64,000 bases of DNA from Bactericera cockerelli (Eukaryota > Arthropoda > Insecta > Hemiptera > Triozidae), in assembly GCA_024516035.1 (NCBI GenBank), contig CM044958.1, forward strand, positions 7,273,316-7,337,315, read 5' to 3'. Below the pieces are notes generated by a model. The model was not told where the DNA came from, ran no database searches, and worked only from the letters and a program-made list of their open reading frames with translations. Shown here piece by piece: positions 51,259 through 60,558 of the stretch; the first letter of the stretch is position 1, and every line of letters starts with the position of its first letter. Both the position numbers and the translations under genes were made by a program.

Positions 51259-52039
51259 GTTACTTGCCAATAGAGATCAAAACCAACGTTAAATTTATTT
51301 ATTATAATTATACAAATCTCTTCCACCCAATCTTTGTACACACCTCAGGGTTCTTAATCAAGGTATCCCAGAAGATTAAGTTATGCTGTTTATGGCGTTG
51401 TGATGAAAATTAATATATTTATCATCATCATTGCGCCATTACAGAGCTTATACAAATACGTGCAGAGGAAAATTCTGGTAAAAAATACCTTTATGTGTCA
51501 GAACAGAGTATCAGAAATCCATCAATATGAAAACTTGAAATTTCAGCCTTTTTTCAGCCGGATATCCTATAGGTACATTTTCTATTTCTACATAAAGTAT
51601 ATACAACATACATATTGGCACATATATTGAGTAGGTAATTTAGGTACATTGTACTTTGTACATACTGATAAGCCCGGGCTTTTTATCCTAACACGTCACA
51701 TTTTTGATGGAATATTTTTTATGCTGGGCATGTGTAGGTACTTTGCTATTATTATATTTTACATTTATATGGCGTTATACTTTATATGAACATAGGTATA
51801 TATCATGATATATTATATTAGGTATAGATGTACCTACCATAAAATGTTATATACATATGCTATATACCTACTTATATTTAATACATATATGCAATCTCTG
51901 TATGTGACGTTATATGTAAGTATACTTTTATCTGTATAATAGAGGTACACTGTTAAATACAAACTGTATCTATATAATCTTTAATTTTTAATATATCTCT
52001 GCCAATATTTATAGTTGATATTTTTTTTGTTATATCAAC
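51259..52039. other. Very AT-rich spacer
   Basis: TAGGTACAT and TATATAC motifs recur irregularly. No gene supported. Confidence 0.5.
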
Positions 52040-52345
52040 ACCCGTAATCCCAGAAATCTCGCGTTTGATTCCCGCTCGGAGCAGACTTTTTACACAGTAA
52101 AATTCTGTTCCCTCCGAAACCCGTGAGGCTAACATTTCCGGCCCTACGCAGGCTAGGTGAGGAATGTGGTTAGCTAGTACGATTCTCAAATGGAGAGTAA
52201 AACCCCTGTCCTGATCAGGACGTTAAATCAAATAGATTCGTTTGCGTTAGGAAGGGGATCCAGTCGTAAAAATGTTCCACAACCAACAACCATGAGGTTG
52301 AACAATGTCGACCCCAAGTAGGTTTGGGGAAAAGGCAAAGTGAAT
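52040..52345 (+). mobile_element. SINE G, near full length
   Basis: Box B-like GCGTTTGATTCCCGCTCGG, then TTCCCTCCGAAACCCGTGAG, central domain TTTCCGGCCCTACGCAGGCT-AGGTGAGG, GGAGAGTAAAACCCCTGTCC, GATCAGGACGTTAAATCAAA, GGAAGGGGATCCAGTCGTAA and the 3' part AACCATGAGGTTGAACAATG, ACCCCAAGTAGGTTTGGGGA. Confidence 0.8.
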
Positions 52346-52649
52346 GAGGAAGAAGAGACTAGAATTCCAACAAAAAAAAAACCAGTAACATCTGGCCTCC
52401 GTCGCTATATGATGTTCTATGAAACTCTAGATACATTGGACGGCAAGCTTTGTTATGGGAGCCAATGTACAAAACAACCACATATGTACACTCGTAATTG
52501 TACATATACTCGTATAGTGTATTTTAGGAGGGACTCTATCCCTTTGAGTGAAATATAGACACAGCAGGCGGTGTCAAAGGGAGGGAGTATAGGAATATAG
52601 GAGTGAAGGTTGTATGGGTTAAATAATATAGTACCTAGATATAGTGAAT
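52346..52649. other. Spacer
   Basis: No recognised feature; a 72-codon frame at 52340-52558 starts within the SINE tail and has no coding signs. Confidence 0.45.
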
Positions 52650-52887
52650 ATATCGTCGGCTAGAAGGTAAAACTGACCAAGTGACAGTTGGTCATTTCTC
52701 GATTTTTTGTTATTCTGCTCGGAAATTAACCTAACTATTAGCTAAAAATCCAAAGTTCGGTAGTATTCAAACATATGCGCGGGGGGAAAAAAAACAATTT
52801 TTACCTGAAAGACTGGTGGAGATTTCAATGATCAAATGGAGATTTTCAAAATGCAGATGGTCAGTTTTACCTTCCAGCCGACGATAT
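52650..52887. mobile_element. Family L MITE, copy 2
   Basis: Same ends (ATATCGTCGGCTAGAAGG / CCTTCCAGCCGACGATAT) and interior as 46742-46983, with small changes. Confidence 0.82.
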
Positions 52888-53227
52888 GTGGTATGGACGT
52901 ACGAGGTAAATATGTACCATATGCATAAATATACACACATTCATATAGGAAAAGGCATGAGAGGGTCAAAATATTGGAAGAGGCATATTCATATGAAAGC
53001 TATCACCAACCTTTGTGGTTGGGAAATTTCCGCTTAGATTTGGCGGGTGGATATCTTCGCTTTCAATAGCGGAGCTGGGTGTTGTGAATGCGCCTGCATT
53101 TTCAATGGTGCAGATTCCGAATTATGATGTTATCAATTTTTTAATTCAATGTATTTATTTGTAATATTATGTTACGATGTTATCTATTTTGGGATTTTCC
53201 CCCCGCGCTTTTTTCGGGGATTCTTTT
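52888..53227. other. Spacer
   Basis: No recognised feature. Confidence 0.45.
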
Positions 53228-53303
53228 TTGACCATGGGGTACACCATTTTTCCCAACGCCTTCTGTCCATTGGGAAAAAGGGGTCTCATGGTCAAGAAAC
53301 TTC
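53228..53303. repeat. Imperfect long hairpin
   Basis: TTTTTTGACCATGGGGT and CATTTTTCCCAA on the left are inverted as TTGGGAAAAAGGGGTC and CATGGTCAAGAA on the right, with a 13-nt loop. Possibly a decayed MITE. Confidence 0.7.
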
Positions 53304-53392
53304 ATACTGAAAGACAAAGTATAAACTTCTTTTTTTACTGAAAGATGATTAATAATTATAATTGTCAAGACCAATTGTCAAAAAAAGCCTTC

Positions 53393-53702
53393 GGACCGAA
53401 TTATGAAACAGGCTTAGATTTAATCTTAATGTGCACAATCCCTTCACAAACTCTCTTGTTGGAACTTAGTGCGGTGTGATTGGTTGAAATTTCCAACAGA
53501 GGGCGAGTTAAGCGATAGTGTTCACTAAGATTAAGGGTGAATTAATAGACGAAATCTGTAACTCAAGTCATTGCTAAGCGTCGGTTTTCTCTATCTTACA
53601 CAGTACGCATTTACGCAATCCGTGACTTAGCGCCACAGAGGTATTACAAAAACGTCTATTAATTCCACCCTAAATCTAAGCCTGTTTCATAGTTCGACCA
53701 TT
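53393..53702. mobile_element. Family K MITE with a Harbinger-like MITE nested in it
   Basis: Outer ends CCGAATTATGAAACAGGCTT and AAGCCTGTTTCATAGTTCG are inverted repeats. The inner MITE (53535-53670) has ends GGGTGAATTAATAGACG and CGTCTATTAATTCCACCC, with TAA on both sides. The insertion point is within the AAGATTAA / TAAATCTAAG right subterminal region of the outer element. Confidence 0.8.
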
Positions 53703-53865
53703 ATAGCGTATTGTCTCTATCCATAGCCATACACACTACTAATCCTGCCTATTATGATTGTCTCTCTCACAGGGGCTCGACTAATCAATTTTTCATATTT
53801 CATATCCAACACGGCCCATCAAGGTAGATAATACATAATACTTAGGTATATCAATACCTACATTT

Positions 53866-54085
53866 ATAATAATAAAATCGCCTTATTTATACTAGTACTA
53901 ATGAGTCCCATCATTCCAGCAGTAAGCCCAAGACATTTTTACTGTGTGGTCACAATGGCAAACTTCCAAATGGCAAGATAACGTGTCATATTATGGGATG
54001 AATCCCAATGGGAGGATAACTTGTCATGGCTCGGCTGGGTTTCGAACCCGCGTCCTATGGATTAACAGTCAGACGCCTTGAGCAT
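53866..54085 (-). mobile_element. SINE C, with an internal partial duplication
   Basis: AAATCGCCTTATTTATACTA (tail), ATCATTCCAGCAGTAAGCCC, then two successive versions of the GGCAAGATAACGTGTCAT / GGGAGGATAACTTGTCATGG segment, then GGGTTTCGAACCCGCGTCCT (box B complement). The head beyond box B is partly lost. Confidence 0.8.
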
Positions 54086-54389
54086 TGACAATGTATACAT
54101 TTACATGGGTATGTACAATTGTACATATGTATATGATATGTCTGTGAGAAAAACTGCGACACTAGAAACACAATACAGAAGCAGCAACTTCTGCAGATTA
54201 AAATGCTGAGAGCAAAATAAACTGCTGCTTATTAATGTTTATGCTGACATAGGGACACACACTACTGTATTGCTACACTGGTATGAAATCTATCCTGCAT
54301 ATTACTATTATTTCATATTATACTGAGGAAAAGCATTTGTATGGTGCTGGGATTTATTGAAAGAACTTATTATTATTATTATTATTATT
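54086..54389. other. Spacer ending in an (ATT)n run
   Basis: GTACATATGTATATGATATG motif near 54120 and (TTA)n at 54368-54391. No gene. Confidence 0.5.
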
Positions 54390-54492
54390 ATAAGGCGGCG
54401 GACGAGGTCGGTGGTTCGAGTTTCTATTTCGGTAAAAAAATTTTTAGCAGTTCGAGTAGTTGGGACATCAAGAAATGTGATTAGCACAAATA
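54390..54492 (+). mobile_element. SINE B, diverged
   Basis: AAGGCGGCGGACGAGGTCGG (head with a deletion), GTGGTTCGAGTT (box B), GTTCGAGTAGTTGGGACATC, GTGATTAGCACAAAT. Confidence 0.72.
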
Positions 54493-54684
54493 ATTGAATT
54501 CGAAAAGTGAAGGAGGCTCTTAGTAATGCTGCAGTACCCACAATTTTTTTTGAAGAGGTCTTGTGCTTGACCATAAATAAAATCATACATCAAACACCTC
54601 GCCCCAGGTGTGAAGAACGCCTATACAAAGAAAGAGACATACATACGACGTACACATATTTCCTGAGTATTCATCCTTTGACTT

Positions 54685-55058
54685 TAGGTAGGATCACACG
54701 ATATGGCAGAGCGTCATATAATATGGCAATCTCCCTTGCCATAGCGTGTGATCGGTCTTTGTTTACATGACCATAGAACTATTTGGGTCTATGGCGACAA
54801 GTTTTTTTATGGTGCCATAGACGTATGGGATCCTGCCCTTCCTGTGAGTGCTTCATCTCATCACACACATGGTCTACAATATAATATGGTGACGACTGGC
54901 AAACTTGTCTATGACAAGGCGGAAGACATACAATGCCATAGAGTTTTTTGCCACAACATATGACATCGTGTGAGTGCCATATATTTTATGTGCCATTCGT
55001 TTTTTTTTTTCTCGCCATAGAAAATATAGCATCTGTGCCATATAGTGTGATCCTACCT
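54685..55058. mobile_element. Non-autonomous hAT-type element, 374 bp
   Basis: Ends TAGGTAGGATCACACGATAT and ATATAGTGTGATCCTACCT with the 8-bp duplication TTTGACTT on both sides (54677-54684, 55059-55066). GCCATA motifs in both orientations recur in the interior (more than ten by eye). Frames over it are not genes. Confidence 0.85.
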
Positions 55059-55066
55059 TTTGACTT

Positions 55067-55264
55067 GTAATCCAGAGAGGTAATTGCTCAAGTATTCTGA
55101 GTACTTTGCCCTCTGGATTGCAAACGGCAGAGATATACTATCTGTAATAAATAAATAAAAAAATATATCTATTAATTAAAAAAATAAAAAAATATTTACA
55201 ATAAATACAGAAAAAAAAACCTTTTGACTGAACTATTCCCCACTTTGATCATCCCCTGTTCCAG
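55067..55264 (+). other. Intron 3' end upstream of the first visible exon
   Basis: AT-rich, with AAATAAATAAAAAA runs. The last bases CCCCTGTTCCAG are a normal acceptor. No matching upstream exon can be recognised anywhere in 1-55 kb. Confidence 0.6.
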
Positions 55265-55444
55265 ACTACATCTGGAAAACGGATCTGGACTTCCTCCTCT
55301 CCCAATCAGATCGCATGGTGATCCTCAGCTTCATCACAGGGGCGAATTCCAGCGGGCTCAACGCTAGCCTGTCCAGTGCGGGGCTGTACAAACCCAGGAG
55401 TCTTCCACTGTCCGCCGTGCCTGGACAAGATATCGTTGTCAAAG
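55265..55444 (+). CDS. Internal exon of a multipass membrane protein gene (possibly tincar-like)
   Basis: 180 bp between acceptor TTCCAG and donor AAAG|GTGAGT, phase 1 at both ends. It encodes about 59 codons: YIWKTDLDFLLSQSDRM, VILSFITGANSSGLNASLSS, AGLYKPRSLPLSAVPGQDIV. NSS and NAS are N-glycosylation sequons, so this part is probably extracellular or lumenal, a loop between membrane segments. GC content and third-position C/G bias are far above the surrounding sequence. With the next exon the frame joins cleanly (G|AC). The arthropod multipass protein Tincar is my best guess, from memory only. Start and end of the gene are outside the window. Confidence 0.85.
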
Positions 55445-55512
55445 GTGAGTGAAACATGCAGTACAATTTATTTATACAATCCATTTGCAATACAACCCAT
55501 TTAACCCTTATC

Positions 55513-55548
<36 letters not shown>

Positions 55549-55724
55549 GGTAAGTGTGCCCCGGAACCGCTTTCGCATTACTTCAGGGCAATTTACCTTT
55601 ACATCTATGCCATTCCGGGAACGGGAAATTTCGGTCAGAAGTTTCTGCTACGGCTGGGATTCGAACCCGCAACCTAAGGGTCAGTAACCAATGCTCTTAA
55701 CCACTGAGCCACGGAGGTCGGAGC
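55513..55724 (-). mobile_element. SINE F (tRNA-like head) in the intron, with T18-A18 tail
   Basis: Minus strand: CCGACCTCCGTGGCTCAGTG (box A), GCGGGTTCGAATCCCAGCCG (box B), then a body with AATTTCCCGTTCCCGGAATG and GTAATGCGAAAGCGGTTCCG. The tail on the plus strand is T18 (55513-55530) then A18 (55531-55548). A 13-bp near-duplication flanks it: TAACCCTTATCTT (55502-55514) and TAACCCATATCTT (55725-55737). A body fragment recurs near 11313. Confidence 0.82.
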
Positions 55725-55957
55725 TAACCCATATCTTGGCAGAGAATTTCAATTTTTAATTTTTCAATTATTTTTGCAAAAGTAAAAGAGGATGATAATT
55801 GGATGGTTGGATGGAAGAGCCTGCCATTTTAAATAAAGCGTATAAAAATAAAATGTTCTGTGGAAGAAAAAATGCTTTAGGATTAATTTTGGGCCAATAG
55901 AGTAAAAAAAACTGATGGTATCCATATGGACACATTGCCAAAATAAGGGACAATGTA

Positions 55958-56056
55958 GTCCTGATTAGGACTTTTAAATCTCATTATTCCAGCAGTAAGC
56001 CCAAGACGTATTATAATGAGGTAAAAATCCCAAATGGGATGATAACTTGTCATGTC
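55958..56056 (-). mobile_element. SINE C body fragment (intron)
   Basis: ATCTCATTATTCCAGCAGTA, AGCCCAAGACGTATTATAAT and GGGATGATAACTTGTCATGT. The tRNA-like head is replaced by the adjoining SINE B. Confidence 0.75.
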
Positions 56057-56452
56057 AGCTTGATCGATAAGGCGACAGACTTGTAACCTGGAGGTCGGTG
56101 TTTCGGGTCCCAGTTTCAACGTAGATTAGTAAAGCTAGTTTCAGTGGTTGTATAATAATAATAATTCCGTGTCCGTGATGTAGGTATTGATACCTAAATG
56201 ACGGTGGTGAGAGAATTATATGGACGCCCAAATCCAATGTCTAGGCTCCTTTCATGTCCATTGATTCTATTCGGTTTTAACGTCCTGACTTGAGGTAGAC
56301 AGGACGGGGGTTTTACCCTCCATTCGCTGGGAATCGTACCAGCTACCCACATAAACCTCACCCAGCCTGGGTATTAGGGCCGGAATTGCCAGCCTCATAT
56401 GTTCGGAGGGAACAGAAGTTGTGATATCGCGAAATAGATTAACATAAATATA
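56057..56452 (+). mobile_element. SINE B split by other repeat sequence (intron)
   Basis: Head and first half 56057-56155 (AGCTTGATCGATAAGGCGAC, GGTCGGTGTTTCGGGTCCC). The tail resumes at about 56416 (GTTGTGATATCGCGAAATAG). Between them lie (ATA)n, an unnamed repeat (CCGTGTCCGTGATGTAGG) and a minus-strand SINE G core (56270-56413: GACGGGGGTTTTACCCTCCA, CCTCACCCAGCCTGGGTATT). Confidence 0.72.
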
Positions 56453-56473
56453 ACATTTTTTTAAAAACTTTTA

Positions 56474-56602
56474 GGGCGGAATTAATAGACAACATCAATA
56501 ACTTAAGTCGTTGGTAAGTGTCGGTTTTCCCTATCTTACACAGTACGCAATCGGTGCCTTAGCGCCACAGAGGTATTACAAAAACGTCTATTAATTCCGC
56601 CC
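56474..56602. mobile_element. Harbinger-like MITE next to the splice acceptor
   Basis: Ends GGGCGGAATTAATAGACA and CGTCTATTAATTCCGCCC, with TTA duplications at 56471-56473 and 56603-56605. It ends 26 bp before the exon at 56629, so the right TTA copy falls where a branch point is expected (TTAAT, 56603-56607). Confidence 0.88.
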
Positions 56603-56628
56603 TTAATCTTCTGTTTTCTCTATTGCAG

Positions 56629-56822
56629 ACGAGCAACACGTGTGGGGCTCCATCTCAATCGAGTTCCTCAACTACGCCCTCGCCCTCTTCGTGTACGCCG
56701 TGCGGTACCCCTCTGTCTACTGGAACACCAACAAGTGGTTCGGCACCCTGTTCTCCATTCAGCTGCTGGTCAATGGCTACCACACGCTGCTGAGCTACAC
56801 CGGCGTCAGCATATTGTATAAG
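56629..56822 (+). CDS. Next internal exon of the same gene, two membrane segments
   Basis: 194 bp between acceptor CTATTGCAG and donor TATAAG|GTGAGTC, entering in phase 1 and leaving in phase 0. It encodes DEQHVWGSISIEFLNYALA, LFVYAVRYPSVYWNTNKWFG, and TLFSIQLLVNGYHTLLSY-TGVSILYK. Two hydrophobic stretches (from SIEFLNYALA to YAVRY and from FGTLFSIQ to SILY) look like transmembrane helices, joined by a short polar loop YPSVYWNTNKW. Codons are GC-rich, as in the previous exon. The following exon is not visible; the minisatellite starts at the donor and a sequence gap lies at 58256. Confidence 0.87.
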
Positions 56823-57815
56823 GTGAGTCAGCATAGTGTATAAGGTGAGTCAGCATAGTGTACAAGGTGAGTCAGCATAGTGTATAAGGTGAGTCAGCAT
56901 AGTGTATAAGGTGAGTCAGCATAGTGTATAAGGTGAGTCAGCATAGTGTATAAGGTGAGTCAGCATATTGTATAAGATGAGTTAGCATAGTGTATAAGGT
57001 GAGTCAGCATAGTGTATAAGGTGAGTCAGCATATTGTATAAGATGAGTCAGCATAGTGTATAAGGTGAGTCAGCATATTGTATAAGATGAGTCAGCATAG
57101 TGTATAAGGTGAGTCAGCATAGTGTATAAGGTGAGTCAGCATAGTGTATAAGGTGAGTCGGTACCCCTCTGTCTACTGGAACACCAACAAGTGGTTCGGC
57201 ACACTCTTCTCCATTCAGCTGCTGGTCAATGGCTACCACACGCTGCTGAGCTACACCGGCATCAGCATATTGTAAAAGGTGAGTCAGCATAGTGTATAAG
57301 GTGAGTCAGCATATTGTATAAGGTGAGTCAGCAAGTCAGCATATTGTATAAGGTGAGTCAGCAAGTCAGCATATTGTATAAGGTGAGTCAGCATATTGTA
57401 CAAGGTGAGTCAGCATATTGTACAAGGTGAGTCAGCATAGTGTATAAGGTGAGTCAGCATATTGTATAAGGTGAGTCAGCATATTGTATAAGGTGAGTCA
57501 GCATATTTTATAAGGTGAGTCAGCATATTGTATAAGGTGAGTCAGCATATTGTATAAGGTGAGTCAGCATAGTGTATAAGGTGAGTCAGCATATTGTATA
57601 AGGTGAGTCAGCATATTGTATCAGGTGATTCAGCATATTGTATGGTGAGACAGCATAGTGTATAAGATGAGTCAGCATATTGTGTAAGGTGAGTCAGCAT
57701 ATTGTATTAGGTGAGTCAGAATATTGTATAAGTAGAGTCAGAATATTGTATAAGGTGAGTCAGCATATTGTATAATATGAGTCAGCATATTGTATAAGGT
57801 GAGTCAGCATATTGT
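56823..57815 (+). repeat. 22-bp minisatellite grown from the exon/intron junction
   Basis: About 40 units of GTGAGTCAGCATATTGTATA-AG, or the AGTGT variant, start exactly at the donor GT of the 56629-56822 exon. The unit is the first 7 bp of the intron plus a copy of the last 15 bp of the exon. Most units carry AAG|GTGAGT (a strong donor) and TGAGTCA (an AP-1 type site). Local sub-variants include AAGATGAGT and short GCAAGTCA duplications. A partial exon copy sits inside (57159-57278), and a SINE A ends the main array. Confidence 0.95.
57159..57278 (+). pseudogene. Partial copy of the 56629-56822 exon inside the minisatellite
   Basis: 120 bp corresponding to exon positions 56703-56822, with four differences: two silent changes in the GTLF codons, a Val-to-Ile change, and TAT-to-TAA, which puts a stop three codons after the Ile. 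It lacks the 5' third of the exon and any acceptor, and joins the array at the shared CGGTACCCC. It cannot be spliced as a normal exon. Confidence 0.93.
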
Positions 57816-58066
57816 ATTTTTTATGATGAGTGTTTCACAGCCTTTTTAGTTTCGTAGCCATGAGACGCTTATGGTCTGTGTTGTAGCTTGCCCATCCCGT
57901 AGTATGCCTCCCCTCTGATATGCGAGAAGTGACAGAATACTTCCCATTCAGGTGCTTGGTCAACACGAGCACACCGGTAGGTATCCCTTACAAACAACGG
58001 GGGATCGAAACCGGGACCTTCCGCATGGCAAGCGAGTGCTTAACTACTGAGCTAATCGCGCGCTGT
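57816..58066 (-). mobile_element. SINE A inserted in the minisatellite
   Basis: GATGAGTGTTTCACAGCC (tail complement) to AACTACTGAGCTAATCGCGC-type head complement. Array sequence resumes after it (TATAAGGTGAGTCAGCA at 58071), so the SINE landed after the array had formed. The middle has a deletion (GACGCTTATGGTCTGTG). Confidence 0.88.
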
Positions 58067-58255
58067 CGCTTATAAGGTGAGTCAGCAATGTCGTCAGCAT
58101 AGACATAACTGGATGCACAAAGGAATAATACAGTTGCCTTTCTTTAGCTTAGAGTTGATATTCGGTTATGACAAAAAATGAGGTAAAATTCTAATAGATC
58201 TTGAACAGTACTGTGAATCCGAGTATTGTTTTGAACTCCAAAAGATTTGCCGAAA
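58067..58255 (+). other. End of the array and intron up to the gap
   Basis: One last array unit, then non-repetitive sequence (58090-58255). No exon recognised. Confidence 0.6.
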
Positions 58256-58355
58256 NNNNNNNNNNNNNNNNNNNNNNNNNNNNNNNNNNNNNNNNNNNNN
58301 NNNNNNNNNNNNNNNNNNNNNNNNNNNNNNNNNNNNNNNNNNNNNNNNNNNNNNN
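58256..58355. other. Assembly gap, exactly 100 N
   Basis: A run of 100 N. A round 100 is the usual placeholder for a gap of unknown size between contigs. Confidence 0.99.
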
Positions 58356-58695
58356 TTTGTCTCTCTTTCTCATTCTCCCTATCAATTTCTTTGCCTCTCC
58401 TTTCTACTCTCTCTCTCTCAATTTCTTTGCCTCTCCTTTCTACTCTCTCTCAATTTCTATGTCTCTAACTTTCTTCCCCTCACTCTTGATGTCTCTCTAT
58501 CTCTATTTCTCTCTCTCTCCTCTCACTCACTCACTCACTCACTCACTCACTCACTCACTCCACTCACTAACTCACTCTTTCTCACATACACTTTCTCTCT
58601 CTCTCTTCTTACCGCCTTCTCCATGCAACAGTCTTGATGTCTGATGGTTCTTCCCTCCCAAGCATTTTCTATCTCCCTCTCTTTCTACCTTTCTC

Positions 58696-58761
<66 letters not shown>

Positions 58762-60521
58762 CTCTCTCCCTCTCTACCTTATTCCCGACATCTAACACCC
58801 CCGTCATAAACAATGGGGGCTTCGCTCCCCGAGAAAGGCGAGAAAGAAAAACTCGAGCGCACCAACACGGGAGAAATGGTGTTTCAAAGGGGATGGGGGA
58901 TTCACAGGGGGAGATGATGTTATGGAAGGAATGGGGATGGTGGTAAAATGGGGAGATTGTGTTATGTAGGGGGGAGGGGAATGGTGGGAGGAAATGGCGT
59001 TACAGGGGGACGAGTAATATGAGTACCGGCGTTCACGCTATAAGGCATGAGAATGTACACGTGGGCATCAGGTGTGAGTTTGTAGTTCGAGAGAATAGCC
59101 GTCCCTGTATAAATAATTATCCACCATCAGAACTTGGTATAAATGACAAGTTAGTTTTTAAAAAATTAACATATTTGTGTAATCACTTTCGCGTGTTGAC
59201 TGAAATCGCTTTGCTAAACTTGGCCTAATTTTTCCTCATTAATTTGAGTTTGTGACCACATAAGAATAGGACTGAGGGTTAGGCGGTAGTTTATGCTTTG
59301 AGCCATTAACCTCGCCCGGTGGTAACCTTCCAAAAAAGAGTGCTATTATTATTTATTGTTACTATCACACATGGACACGGAAAGTAAGATAACTTTTTTA
59401 AATAATATTTTTCAAGTTTTTTGAAGCTTTCGACAGAGAAGAGAAGTAAAGACAACTTTCTCCCACATCATTATTTGTCCAAACAGACGAGGGTCAACTT
59501 AGAAAGCTCCGAAAATAAACTTACCCAGAAATTCCCCTCGCCTCAAGTTTTTCTGGGAGAAAAAGTTTTTGCTAAAATAGCAAAATGTGGTGGCTCTTCA
59601 AAAAAATCTCGTTAAAAAAATAGTTTAAAATTCCTATCAACCCTATTGATGCTTCTTGACAATATAAGCGTAGAACACCACAAAATAATTCATCAACACA
59701 ACGTTAGCAGTGATAATAAAATTGGTTTGTAAAAAAAAATAGCTTTACTTTGTTTCTATCTTCAGCGCTTATTTGAATTATGTGTAGTAATTAAAGTTTA
59801 TTTCCTTACTGTATCTGGTTTATATAATTTAGGGGAGATCGCCCTTTTTTTGCATTTTTTTTTCAATGCCAGCCTCCAGCAGACAGTAATTTGCTGTTAT
59901 TTCTTAGGAAATATGTCTCTAATAGGTACAGTAGAAATCTCTTACAACGACACCTTATAGCCCATGTATCGGTTATAGTGAAAATCGGCTATAAGGAACA
60001 AATCTGTCCCGTCCTTTGAAGTACGTTATAAACGATTTCTACTGTATTAATAAAAATGAACCAAACAAACCACTCGACTATCATGATTAAAAGAAGGTGA
60101 ACATAGAATCTGTTCAGCATTGGTATTTATTCAAGAGCGCCCCTCTCCTAAATAAAACCATGGCCGCCACAGAAAACTAAGAACGAAGGCAAAACAATAA
60201 GGGCTCTCAAGAACATTCGCACTCTACTAATATTCCTCCAGAGACCCCAAAATGGATGGTGTAGAGGGGCCGAACAAATTTTAACAACTTCGGTCCGACC
60301 ATATGAAGGGCCCCTTTTCCTCACAGGGCCTGTGGAACGTTTTCTTCAGACTATTTATATTTCACACCCCAAACTCTCAGAGGTCTCTCAACTATTTGCA
60401 AGGCTTCCCGAGATTCCTCTAGGAGAGATATTAGGTATTAGGAGTTTAGGAGGGAAGGGAAGTGGACGGGAAGAAATATGGAAGAGATGTGGGGAGTATT
60501 AGGATCAGGGAGGGAGGGAGG

Positions 60522-60558
<37 letters not shown>

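Noticed and set aside
54748..54963. 71-codon frame near the gene
   Set aside because: It lies inside the 374-bp hAT-type MITE.
56823..57815. Array units as extra coding repeats
   Set aside because: The 22-bp period shifts frame and a stop (TAA) occurs after seven codons.
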